A program made the position numbers and the translations under genes. The notes under the pieces are model-generated. The model was given only the letters and a program-made list of their open reading frames with translations. It was not told the origin of the DNA and made no database searches. A DNA stretch of 11,486 bases, taken from Rhodobacteraceae bacterium UBA6273 (GTDB taxonomy: Bacteria > Pseudomonadota > Alphaproteobacteria > Rhodobacterales > Rhodobacteraceae). This document shows positions 1 through 6,385 of the stretch, one piece after another (within the stretch, counting starts at the first letter, position 1; each line of letters begins with the position of its first letter). The stretch is from contig DJUV01000239.1 of assembly GCA_002440625.1 (NCBI GenBank), positions 11,808 through 23,293 of the forward strand. Direction: 5' to 3'.

Positions 1-6
1 TCCTCC
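1..6 (-). promoter_or_regulatory. Possible Shine-Dalgarno of a gene just beyond the left edge
   Basis: Read on the minus strand, the last six bases of the window are GGAGGA, a near-perfect anti-16S match. They lie 48 bp past the cobM stop. No start codon is visible because the window ends, so this is only a hint that the minus-strand operon continues with another gene starting within about 5-10 bases outside. Short purine-rich matches also occur by chance in such GC-rich DNA. Confidence 0.3.
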
Positions 7-13
7 CGGCTGG

Positions 14-36
14 TCGCCCCGCTCTTGGCGGGGCGA
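14..36 (-). terminator. GC-rich stem-loop after cobM
   Basis: The arms CGCCCCGC (15-22) and GCGGGGCG (28-35) pair perfectly, extended by T14-A36, around a 5-base loop (23-27). This gives a 9-bp, very stable stem starting 17 bp past the cobM stop codon. Neither strand carries a T-run after the stem, so it is not a canonical Rho-independent terminator. It could be a weak terminator, an mRNA-stabilising 3' hairpin or an intercistronic processing element. The apparent GGAGGA farther on suggests that transcription may pass it. Confidence 0.4.
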
Positions 37-53
37 AACCTTTCCCGCAAACC

Positions 54-839
54 TCATTGCCCGGTCTCCGGGAATCGCGGCGCTGTCCCAACGGGCCGGT
101 AACGGCGGTCATAGTCGCCGGCATAAAGCCGGCTCTCGCCGAACTCCTCGGCGCCGATCGACCGGCCGACGAAGATCAGCGCGGTGCGCTCCATCTCGGC
201 GCCGACGGCAGTCTCCAAAGTGGCCAATGTCGCCCGCACCACGCGCTCGTCGGGCCAGCTTGCGCGCCAGATCACGGCGACGGGACAGTCGGCCCCGTAA
301 TGCGGCGCCAGTTCCGCCACCACCCGGTCGAGGACATGGACGGAAAGGTGAATCGCCAGCACCGCGCCGGTCCTGGCGAAATTCTCCAGCGTCTCGCCTG
401 CGGGCATCGAGGTCGCGCGGCCCGAGGTGCGGGTCAGCACGACCGACTGGACGACGCCGGGCAGGGTCAGTTCGGCCCCCAGAGTCGCGGCGGCCGCGGC
501 AAAGGACGGAACACCGGGCGTCACGTCATAGGGAATGCCGAGCTCGCGCAACCGCCGCAACTGCTCGCCCATCGCCGACCAGACCGAAAGGTCGCCGGAA
601 TGGAGCCGCGCCACGTCCTTGCCGTCGGCGTGGGCGGAGGCAATCTCTGCGATAATCTCGTCAAGCGAGAGGGACGCCGTATTGACGATCTTCGCCCCCG
701 GCGGGCAGTGGGCCAGCACTGCCTCCGGCACCAACGACCCGGCATAAAGACAGACCGGCGCGGCGGCGATCAGGTCGCGCCCGCGCAGGGTGAGAAGGTC
801 GGGGGCGCCAGGCCCCGCGCCGATGAAATGTACCGTCAT
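54..839 (-). CDS. cobM: Precorrin-4 C(11)-methyltransferase
   Basis: CobM/CbiF uses S-adenosylmethionine to methylate C-11 of precorrin-4, giving precorrin-5, in the cytoplasm. The 261-residue protein has the full tetrapyrrole-methylase fold signature: the N-terminal [11 protein letters not shown] loop (about 7-17), [11 protein letters not shown] (79-89), VTPGVPSF (106-113) and LTRTSGR (135-141), which is the family's C-terminal-domain entry. Length is normal for CobM (about 250-260). The ATG at 839 is preceded by AAGGA 7 bases upstream and overlaps the cobE stop in an ATGA (836-839), so translation is probably coupled to cobE. It is the last visible gene of the cobL-cobE-cobM group. The family call is firm: the [12 protein letters not shown] segment near 31-42 is typical of CobM rather than CobI or CobJ. 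Confidence 0.96.
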   Translation of the reverse strand: MTVHFIGAGPGAPDLLTLRGRDLIAAAPVCLYAGSLVPEAVLAHCPPGAKIVNTASLSLDEIIAEIASAHADGKDVARLHSGDLSVWSAMGEQLRRLRELGIPYDVTPGVPSFAAAAATLGAELTLPGVVQSVVLTRTSGRATSMPAGETLENFARTGAVLAIHLSVHVLDRVVAELAPHYGADCPVAVIWRASWPDERVVRATLATLETAVGAEMERTALIFVGRSIGAEEFGESRLYAGDYDRRYRPVGTAPRFPETGQ

Positions 840-1198
840 CCTGAAGTCCTTTCCGCGATGGCGGCGGTTGCCGAGCCATCTTCCGATTTCATCCTTGGGC
901 CCCTAAGCCGCGCCCCCGGTCCCGACGCGACGAGCGCCACCGCCTCCGCGACCGAGCCGGTGCCGAAGCGGTCCAGCACCCGGTCCGACTTCGTCGGCGT
1001 GACGATGCCGCTGATCGCCTCCCGCGCAACGGCCACGATGGGCAGCCCCTCGCGCGCCGCAAACTCGGCGAACTCTGGCGCCGCCGCCTTTTCGGCGAGC
1101 GTGGCGAGCGCGTCGGCGCCGCCGCCCGCCCGGGCATAGGCATCCTTCAGCGCGGCGGCGCTCGTCACGGTGCGGAAGCCGAAGCCCGCCACCCTCAT
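836..1198 (-). CDS. cobE: CobE, CbiG C-terminal-like cobalamin biosynthesis protein
   Basis: This 120-residue protein matches the CobE/CbiG_C family: the N-terminal [17 protein letters not shown] strand-loop-helix, then LPIVAVAR (about 53-60) and a C-terminal [20 protein letters not shown] segment. In the anaerobic pathway the related CbiG opens the ring delta-lactone. The role of free-standing CobE in the aerobic pathway is unsettled and may be precursor binding or assistance to ring contraction. The ATG at 1198 is chosen over one at 1213 because it forms an ATGA overlap with the cobL stop (1195-1198) and has GGAG 9 bases upstream; the 1213 ATG overlaps that GGAG and would add five residues (MERRA) outside the conserved start. 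Its stop overlaps cobM the same way. Identification rests on motif resemblance and position between cobL and cobM. Confidence 0.88.
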   Translation of the reverse strand: MRVAGFGFRTVTSAAALKDAYARAGGGADALATLAEKAAAPEFAEFAAREGLPIVAVAREAISGIVTPTKSDRVLDRFGTGSVAEAVALVASGPGARLRGPRMKSEDGSATAAIAERTSG

Positions 1199-2379
1199 CG
1201 CACGACGCTCCATTGCACCACGGGACGCGCCGGAACCCAGCCCTGCATCCGGCCAAGAGGGGCCGCCTCCGCAATGTCGAAGCGGCTGAGCATACCGCCA
1301 ATCCGCCCGTGCCAGTCCGCGACCAGCGCCTCGGTGCCGATGGTGACGGTATTGACGACCAGCCGCGCGCTTTCCGGCAGGGCGGCCCAGAGCGCGGCCA
1401 GCCGTTCCCCATCCAGCCCGCCTCCGACAAAGACGGCATCGGGCCGGGGCAGGGCGCGGGTGAGTGCCGGCCAGTCGCCGTCATGGACCGTCAGCCGGTG
1501 CTCGACGCCGAAACCGGCGGCATTTGCCCGGATGTTCGCCGCGCGCTCCGCCCGCGCCTCCACCGCATGGGCACGGGCGCCCGGCGCCGCAAGGCACCAT
1601 TCGACCGAGATCGAGCCCGAGCCTGCGCCAAGATCCCAGAACACCTCGCCCGCGCGGGGGCTAAGTACCGACAGCGTCAGCGCCCGGATGGCTCGCTTTG
1701 TGATCTGGCCGTCATGGGCGAATAGATCGTCCGGGAGGCCCGGTGCGCGCGACAAGCCTTTGGCGCCCATGGCCTCGATCGCCACGGCGACAGGCGCTGC
1801 CACATCGGCAATGCCCTCGCCGGCAGTCACTCTGCGGACACGCTCGCGCGGGCCTCTAAGGGCTTCGAGAACCGTCACTGTCGACGCGCCGAACCCCCGC
1901 TCGTTGAGCCAGCCGCAGAGTGTCCCCGCCGAGGCACCGTCGCGCAGCAGGCAGAGGATGCGCGTCCCCTCGGACAGCACCGGGCGCAGCCGCTCGAACG
2001 GGGCGGCATGAAGGCCGAAGCACAAGACCTCCTCCAGCCGCCAGCCCATCCGCGCGGCGGCAAGGCTGAAGGCGGAGGGCGCGGGGTGGCAGGTCCATTC
2101 TCCGGGCGAGAGGTCGGGGACAAGGCTGCCGCCCGCGCCGAACCAGAAGGGATCGCCCGAGGCGAGGACGGCGACCTTGCGGCCACGCAAACCCAGCACC
2201 GGCGCGGTCGAGAACGGCACCGGCCAGGGCCGGCCCCTGTCGCCCGCCGTCACCAGTTCCAGATGCCTTGGCCCGCCAAAGATCACCTCGGCTGCCGCCA
2301 GCGCGGCGCGGCTTGCATCCGAAAGCCCCGCCGGTCCATCTTCGCCCAGCCCGATGATCGTGAGCCAGGGATCAGACAT
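1195..2379 (-). CDS. cobL: Precorrin-6Y C5,15-methyltransferase (decarboxylating)
   Basis: CobL is bifunctional: it methylates C-5 and C-15 of the reduced precorrin-6 and decarboxylates the acetate side chain at C-12, giving precorrin-8. The 394-residue protein is the usual fusion of a CbiE-like methylase (about 1-205, opening WLTIIGLGEDG and containing VLASGDPFWFGAG) and a CbiT-like Rossmann methyltransferase (about 215-394) with the SAM loop DLGAGSGS at 249-256 and a later DAVFVGGG strand. The ATG at 2379 is preferred over one at 2406: the extra MPPRRRTRV is not family-like, the 2379 ATG has AAGGA 8 bases upstream (2388-2392), and this start places the conserved WLTIIGLG at the N-terminus. 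The start codon shares two bases with the oppositely oriented cobK start. Any promoter specific to cobL must lie inside cobK. Confidence 0.96.
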   Translation of the reverse strand: MSDPWLTIIGLGEDGPAGLSDASRAALAAAEVIFGGPRHLELVTAGDRGRPWPVPFSTAPVLGLRGRKVAVLASGDPFWFGAGGSLVPDLSPGEWTCHPAPSAFSLAAARMGWRLEEVLCFGLHAAPFERLRPVLSEGTRILCLLRDGASAGTLCGWLNERGFGASTVTVLEALRGPRERVRRVTAGEGIADVAAPVAVAIEAMGAKGLSRAPGLPDDLFAHDGQITKRAIRALTLSVLSPRAGEVFWDLGAGSGSISVEWCLAAPGARAHAVEARAERAANIRANAAGFGVEHRLTVHDGDWPALTRALPRPDAVFVGGGLDGERLAALWAALPESARLVVNTVTIGTEALVADWHGRIGGMLSRFDIAEAAPLGRMQGWVPARPVVQWSVVR

Positions 2380-3136
2380 GACGCGCGTCCTTCTTCTCGG
2401 CGGCACCAGCGAGGCCTCGGCGCTCGCCCGCGCGCTTGCCGATAGTGGCGTGGATGCGGTCTTTTCCTATGCCGGGCGCACCGGGGCGCCCGTCGCCCAG
2501 CCGCTGCCCACTCGCACGGGCGGTTTCGGCGGCGCCGAAGGGCTTGCCGACTACCTTCGTGCCGAAGGCATCACGCATCTTGTCGACGCAACCCATCCCT
2601 TTGCCGCCGGGATGAGCCGCAATGCCATCGCGGCCAGCGAGGCGACGGGCGTGCCGCTTCTGGCCTTCGAACGCCCGGCCTGGCAGGCGGGGCCGGGCGA
2701 TGACTGGCGATGCGTCGCGGATGTCGGCGAAGCCGTCGCCGCCTTGCCGGACGCGCCGGCCCGCGTCTTCCTCGCCATCGGCAAGCAGACGCTTCAACCC
2801 TTCGCCGCGAAGTCCCAGCACCACTACCTTTTGCGTCTCGTCGATCCGCCCGAGGGGCCGCTGCCCCTGCCGGATGCCGAGGCCGTCATCGCGCGCGGGC
2901 CTTTCGGAGAAGAGGACGACCTCCGGCTTCTGACCGATCACCGCATCGGCTGGATCGTCGCCAAGAACTCCGGTGGCGCGGGGGCCGAGGCGAAGCTGAT
3001 CGCCGCGCGGCGGCTTGGCCTGCCGGTGGTGATGATCGACCGGCCGATGATCCCCGGACGCGCCACCGCTGGCACGGTCGATGAGGTGAAGCTCTGGCTC
3101 GGCAGGATGGGCAATATTGCCCATCCTACGGGGTGA
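2378..3136 (+). CDS. cobK: Precorrin-6A reductase, antisense within the cob run
   Basis: CobK reduces precorrin-6A to the dihydro form (precorrin-6B/6Y) with NADPH, between the steps of CobM/CobF and CobL. The 252 residues show the family pattern: GGTSEA (8-13), SYAGRTG (30-36), TRTGGFGG (45-52), the DATHPFA motif (70-76), AIGKQTLQPF (133-142), KNSGG (196-200) and a late DRP (221-223). The ATG at 2378 has AGGGA 6 bases upstream (2367-2371) and gives the standard MTRVLLLGGTSE start; longer reading of the frame upstream is antisense to cobL. It is the only complete + strand gene in the window, lying between cobL (start codons overlapping by two bases) and cobJ (convergent stops 11 bp apart). 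The last codons, RMGNIAHP (243-250), are made entirely of a palindrome. How cobK is transcribed relative to its antisense neighbours is not visible. Confidence 0.95.
   Translation: MTRVLLLGGTSEASALARALADSGVDAVFSYAGRTGAPVAQPLPTRTGGFGGAEGLADYLRAEGITHLVDATHPFAAGMSRNAIAASEATGVPLLAFERPAWQAGPGDDWRCVADVGEAVAALPDAPARVFLAIGKQTLQPFAAKSQHHYLLRLVDPPEGPLPLPDAEAVIARGPFGEEDDLRLLTDHRIGWIVAKNSGGAGAEAKLIAARRLGLPVVMIDRPMIPGRATAGTVDEVKLWLGRMGNIAHPTG
3104..3127. repeat. Perfect 24-bp palindrome at the cobK 3' end
   Basis: The 12-base arm AGGATGGGCAAT is followed directly by its exact reverse complement. It covers exactly eight cobK codons (RMGNIAHP, 243-250) and ends 6 bases before the stop codon, where convergent cobK and cobJ meet. 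There is no T-run on either side, so a classical intrinsic terminator is unlikely, but as RNA either strand would fold into a hairpin of about 10 bp. The motif resembles short dispersed GGATGGGC/GCCCATCC palindromes that I recall from alphaproteobacterial genomes (REP-like). That resemblance is from memory and not verified. Confidence 0.75.
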
Positions 3137-3147
3137 GGAATGCGCGC

Positions 3148-3882
3148 TCATCTGACCTGCCTCGGCGTATAGACCCAGCGCCCGACGCGGCGGGTGTCGG
3201 CATTGCCGACGATGACCATGGTGCGCATGTCGGCCATTTCCGGCGTGGCTTCGGCCAGCGTCACAGTGGTCAACCGCTCATCCGGCGTCGTCACCGCGCG
3301 GGCGAAGGAAATCAGCGTTTCGGGGCCAGCCGTTTCGCGCAGGATCTCCAACACACGGGCAAAACCATGGGGCCGCGACTTCGAGCGGGGATTGTAGAAG
3401 GCCATGGCGAAACCGGCCTCGGCGGCGAGCCTCAGGCGTTTTTCGATCAGGTCCCAGGGCTTGAGGTTGTCTGAGAGGTTCATGGCGCAGAAATCATGGC
3501 CGAGGGGAGCCCCCAGCCGCGCGGCGGCGGCGAGCATCGCGGTGATGCCGGGCAGGATGCGGATGTCGAAGGCATCAGGGTCGGGCCGCGTCTCCAGCGC
3601 CTCGAAGACCGCCGCCGCCATGGCGAAGACGCCGGGATCGCCCGACGAGACCACCACGACGCGCTGCCCCGCCGCCGCCATGTCGAGCGCAAGGTTGGCG
3701 CGGTCCAGTTCCACCCGGTTGTCGCTGGCATGAAGCCTCAGCCCCTCGCGCGGGGCGACGCGGGCGACATAGGGGATGTAGCCGACGATATCGGTGGCTT
3801 CAGCCAGCGCCGCGCGCACCTCCTCCGTCACCAGCGCCTCATTGCCCGGCCCGAGGCCGGCGATGGCGACCCAGCCGCTCAT
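3148..3882 (-). CDS. cobJ: Precorrin-3B C(17)-methyltransferase
   Basis: CobJ methylates C-17 of precorrin-3B and drives ring contraction to precorrin-4, the step that turns the porphyrinoid into a corrin skeleton. The 244-residue protein carries GLGPGNEALVT (9-19), SSGDPGVFAMA (79-89), ILPGITAM (109-116), the CobJ/CbiH-specific CAMNLSDNLKPW (132-143), and FYNPRSKSRP (162-171), followed by RAVTTPDE. Length matches stand-alone CobJ (about 240-255). The ATG at 3882 overlaps the cobI stop as ATGA (3879-3882) and has AGGGG 8 bases upstream, so coupling to cobI is likely. Its stop lies 11 bp from the stop of convergent cobK. It is the last minus-strand gene before the antisense cobK interrupts the run. 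It needs CobG's product and so depends on the gene three positions upstream. Confidence 0.96.
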   Translation of the reverse strand: MSGWVAIAGLGPGNEALVTEEVRAALAEATDIVGYIPYVARVAPREGLRLHASDNRVELDRANLALDMAAAGQRVVVVSSGDPGVFAMAAAVFEALETRPDPDAFDIRILPGITAMLAAAARLGAPLGHDFCAMNLSDNLKPWDLIEKRLRLAAEAGFAMAFYNPRSKSRPHGFARVLEILRETAGPETLISFARAVTTPDERLTTVTLAEATPEMADMRTMVIVGNADTRRVGRWVYTPRQVR

Positions 3883-4595
3883 GGTCGCCGCCCCTGGCCG
3901 TGGACCACGGCGATGGAGAAATAGGGCACCTTCGCCGGCGCATCCTGAAGGCGGTGGACGCGCTGGTCGGGCATCGTGCCACGCTCCACCAGCCAGGCGC
4001 TGTCGATCTTTCCGGCGGCCGTCAGCGCGCGTTTCAGCTTGTCGAGGTTGCGGCCGATCTTCATCACCACCAGCGCGTCGGTATCGTGGATGCGGCGGGT
4101 CAACTCGTCCTCCGGCATGGTCGCGGTAACGACGGTCAGCACGTCGTCGCCCCAGGTGATCGGCTCGCCCGTCGCGGTCCAGCAGCCCGACATGCCGGTG
4201 ATGCCGGGCACGACCTCGACCGGGCAATGCTCCCGCAGACGCGTATAGAGGTGCATGAACGAGCCGTAGAAGAAAGGGTCGCCCTCGCAGAGGACGAGGA
4301 CGGTTTCGGTCTCGGCAAGGGCCGCCAGCCGCGCCGCCCAGCCGTCATAGAACCCGGCGAGCAGGCGGTTGTATTCGGGATCGGCGAAAGGAATCTCGGT
4401 CGTGACCGGGTATTCCATCGGATACTCGGTCGCCTCCGCCCCGATCATCCCCTCGACGATCCGCCGCGCCTGGCCCTCGTAGCCCGCTTTGCGGAAATAG
4501 GCGACGTGGGGGGCGGAGCGCACCAGCCGGTCGGCCTTGACGCTCATCAACTCGGGGTCGCCGGGGCCGAGGCCGACGCAGATCACCTTACCCAT
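3879..4595 (-). CDS. cobI: Precorrin-2 C(20)-methyltransferase
   Basis: CobI methylates precorrin-2 at C-20 with SAM to give precorrin-3A, committing the tetrapyrrole to the corrin branch. The 238 residues show GLGPGDPELMSVKA (8-21), CEGDPFFYGSF (103-113) and VVPGITGMSGC (128-138), which distinguish it from CobJ and CobM, plus VVMKIGRNL in the C-terminal domain. Two starts compete. The ATG at 4601 would make an ATGA overlap with the cobH stop, but the clear GGAAGG (4603-4608) almost touches it. The ATG at 4595 sits 7 bases from that SD and gives the family-typical MGKVICVGLGPG, so 4595 is chosen; the difference is only two residues (MT). The cobI stop overlaps the cobJ start. Confidence 0.95.
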   Translation of the reverse strand: MGKVICVGLGPGDPELMSVKADRLVRSAPHVAYFRKAGYEGQARRIVEGMIGAEATEYPMEYPVTTEIPFADPEYNRLLAGFYDGWAARLAALAETETVLVLCEGDPFFYGSFMHLYTRLREHCPVEVVPGITGMSGCWTATGEPITWGDDVLTVVTATMPEDELTRRIHDTDALVVMKIGRNLDKLKRALTAAGKIDSAWLVERGTMPDQRVHRLQDAPAKVPYFSIAVVHGQGRRP

Positions 4596-4597
4596 GG

Positions 4598-5227
4598 TCA
4601 TTCCTTCCGGCTGGCCAGCGCGTTGACCGCAGCCACCGTGATCGCCGATCCGCCGAGGCGGCCTTCGACGATGAGCGAGGGGACAGGCAGGTCGGCCATC
4701 AGCGCCGCTTTCGATTCGGCCGCGCCGACGAAGCCCACCGGACAGCCGATGATCGCGGCGGGGCGCGGGCAGCCGGGGTCTTCGAGCATGTTGAGAAGGT
4801 GGAATAGCGCGGTGGGCGCGTTGCCGATGGCGACGACGGCGCCCTTCAGATGCGGCCGCCAGAGTTCCAGCGCCGCGGCGGAGCGGGTGTTGCCCATGGC
4901 CTTCGCCATCTCGGGAACGCGCGGGTCCTGCAAGGTGCAGATCACCTCGTTTCCGGCCGGCAGTCGGGGCCGGGTGATGCCCTCGCTCACCATCCGCGCA
5001 TCGCAAAGGATCGGCGCACCGGCCTCCAGCGCCGCCCGCGCGGCAATGGCCATGCCGGGGGAAAAGCGGATGTGCTCCTCAAGCCCGACCATCCCGGCGG
5101 CATGGATCATGCGGACGGCGACAACCTCTTCCTCGGGCGTGAAGCGGGCAAGGTTGGCTTCGGCGCGGATCGTCGCAAAGCTTTCACGGTAAATGGCGGC
5201 GCCGTCGGTCTGGTAGCTGTGGGGCAT
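4598..5227 (-). CDS. cobH: Precorrin-8X methylmutase
   Basis: CobH moves the methyl group of precorrin-8 from C-11 to C-12, giving hydrogenobyrinic acid. The 209-residue protein has the family start (YQTDGAAIYRESFATIRAEANL), the VRMIHAAGM segment whose His42 corresponds by position to the catalytic His of characterised CobH, then ILCDARMVSEGI, VAIGNAPTALFHLL and IGCPVGFVGAAESK, all hallmarks of the CobH/CbiC fold. Length is standard (about 205-215). The ATG at 5227 follows the cobG stop by 3 bp. No strong SD precedes it, so it probably relies on translational coupling to cobG. Its end lies 2 bp from the chosen cobI start and overlaps the alternative cobI start. Confidence 0.96.
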   Translation of the reverse strand: MPHSYQTDGAAIYRESFATIRAEANLARFTPEEEVVAVRMIHAAGMVGLEEHIRFSPGMAIAARAALEAGAPILCDARMVSEGITRPRLPAGNEVICTLQDPRVPEMAKAMGNTRSAAALELWRPHLKGAVVAIGNAPTALFHLLNMLEDPGCPRPAAIIGCPVGFVGAAESKAALMADLPVPSLIVEGRLGGSAITVAAVNALASRKE

Positions 5228-5230
5228 GGT

Positions 5231-6385
5231 CTATCCGGTCGGGAAAAGGGCCGAAGGCGTCAGCGCCTCGGGCGTCAGTCGGGTGCGCGCCGGATTGCCG
5301 GCGGCGGTGTCATTCAGGATCAGGTCGTAGCCCTTTGCGGTGGCGACGAGCGTCGCCGGGGCGGCGCCGGGATGGGCGCAGCCCTTGGTGCAGCCCGAGA
5401 CATGGAGGTGCCTGCCCTGAGGCACGAGGGGCGCGAGGCGGCGAGCGAGGGCGCGGGTCTCGCCAAGGGCTTGCGGGCAACCGGGCGCGCCGGTGCAGGC
5501 GGTGACCTTGAGGAGCGGGTCAGCGGGATCGGTGATGAGGCCGGGGATGGTGGGGGCCGTCGTCGTGCCCTCGATCAGGATCATGCGCCAGGGGGTGAGG
5601 CGGACGGGTCCGAGGTCGGCCAGCGCGGCGAGGGTTTCGGCGCTGATCTGGCCGAAGGCGAAGGCGGCGAGGAAGCCTTGGCGGAGAGGCCCCGGCGCGG
5701 GGGCCGGGGCTGCGTTGCGCCGGGAGAGGGAGCGAAATGTTTCGGGGAGGGCCGCCCCGCGCGCCAGATGGGCGGCCATCCGGCCCCGGCCAGCAGGTGC
5801 GCCGCCCGAGGCGAGGAACCAGCGGGCGAGGTCGAGCGCCGCAGGCACAGCAGAGTCCGGCGCCACCGGCACTGCGGCGTCCGACCCGTCGGCGCGGAGA
5901 ATGAGGCCGTCCGAAGCGTCACGCTCGATGCGGATGTCAGCCGAGATGCCGCCAAGTACCGGCGCCGGGCCGGTATCGACGGCATAGCCGAACTTGCCGG
6001 GGGTCTGAGGGGCGTCGGGCAGCGCCAAGGCATCGGCGAGGCGGGCGGCCAGCGCGGCGGTGCCATCACCCTCAGCCCAGAACGGTGTCACCACGATGTT
6101 GCGCCGGGCCTCCGCCTCGTGCGAGGCGTCGATCAGGCCCAGCGCGCGAAGCTCCTCGACAAGCGGCGCGTGGGTCGCCTCACTTGCCCCTCGCAACTGG
6201 ACATTGGCGCGGGCGGAAAGGTCGATGAGGCCATTGCCGAAGCTGCGAGCAAGCTCGGCGATGCAGCGCAGCGTATCCGGCTCAAGCCGCCCGCCGTTCG
6301 CGCGGATGCGGACGACAAGCCCGTCGCCCGACAGCATCGGGCGCAAGGCACCGGGGCACCAGCCCTGGATGACGGGCGCGCTCAT
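5231..6385 (-). CDS. cobG: Precorrin-3B synthase (siroheme/Fe4S4 sulfite-reductase family)
   Basis: CobG is the O2-dependent monooxygenase that converts precorrin-3A to precorrin-3B, the defining reaction of the aerobic pathway. The 384-residue protein starts with the characteristic GWCPGALRPMLSGDGLVVRIR, continues with LSARANVQLRG (the ferredoxin-like half-domain of sulfite/nitrite reductases) and ends with cluster cysteines C297-x5-C303 (CTGAPGC) and C332-x3-C336 (CTKGC), the pattern that ligates the [4Fe-4S] centre. It is shorter than the Pseudomonas denitrificans CobG as I recall it (about 460), but all recognisable motifs are present. The ATG at 6385 overlaps the cobN stop as ATGA (6382-6385), with a GGGGG run just upstream as ribosome binding site. 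Presence of CobG rather than CobZ indicates the classic aerobic route. Confidence 0.95.
   Translation of the reverse strand: MSAPVIQGWCPGALRPMLSGDGLVVRIRANGGRLEPDTLRCIAELARSFGNGLIDLSARANVQLRGASEATHAPLVEELRALGLIDASHEAEARRNIVVTPFWAEGDGTAALAARLADALALPDAPQTPGKFGYAVDTGPAPVLGGISADIRIERDASDGLILRADGSDAAVPVAPDSAVPAALDLARWFLASGGAPAGRGRMAAHLARGAALPETFRSLSRRNAAPAPAPGPLRQGFLAAFAFGQISAETLAALADLGPVRLTPWRMILIEGTTTAPTIPGLITDPADPLLKVTACTGAPGCPQALGETRALARRLAPLVPQGRHLHVSGCTKGCAHPGAAPATLVATAKGYDLILNDTAAGNPARTRLTPEALTPSALFPTG

Noticed and set aside
14..36. Canonical Rho-independent terminator
   Set aside because: The stem is strong but neither strand has a T-run after it, so it is kept only as a stem-loop with uncertain role.
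57..1139. A 360-codon + strand frame opposite cobM and cobE
   Set aside because: It is antisense to CobM and CobE, which are both recognised, and its composition is typical of a shadow frame.
2372..3151. A 259-codon minus-strand frame across cobK that would make the operon continuous
   Set aside because: CobK motifs (GGTSEA, DATHPFA, KNSGG) are on the + strand. The minus frame has no family resemblance, and its stretches are complements of CobK codons.
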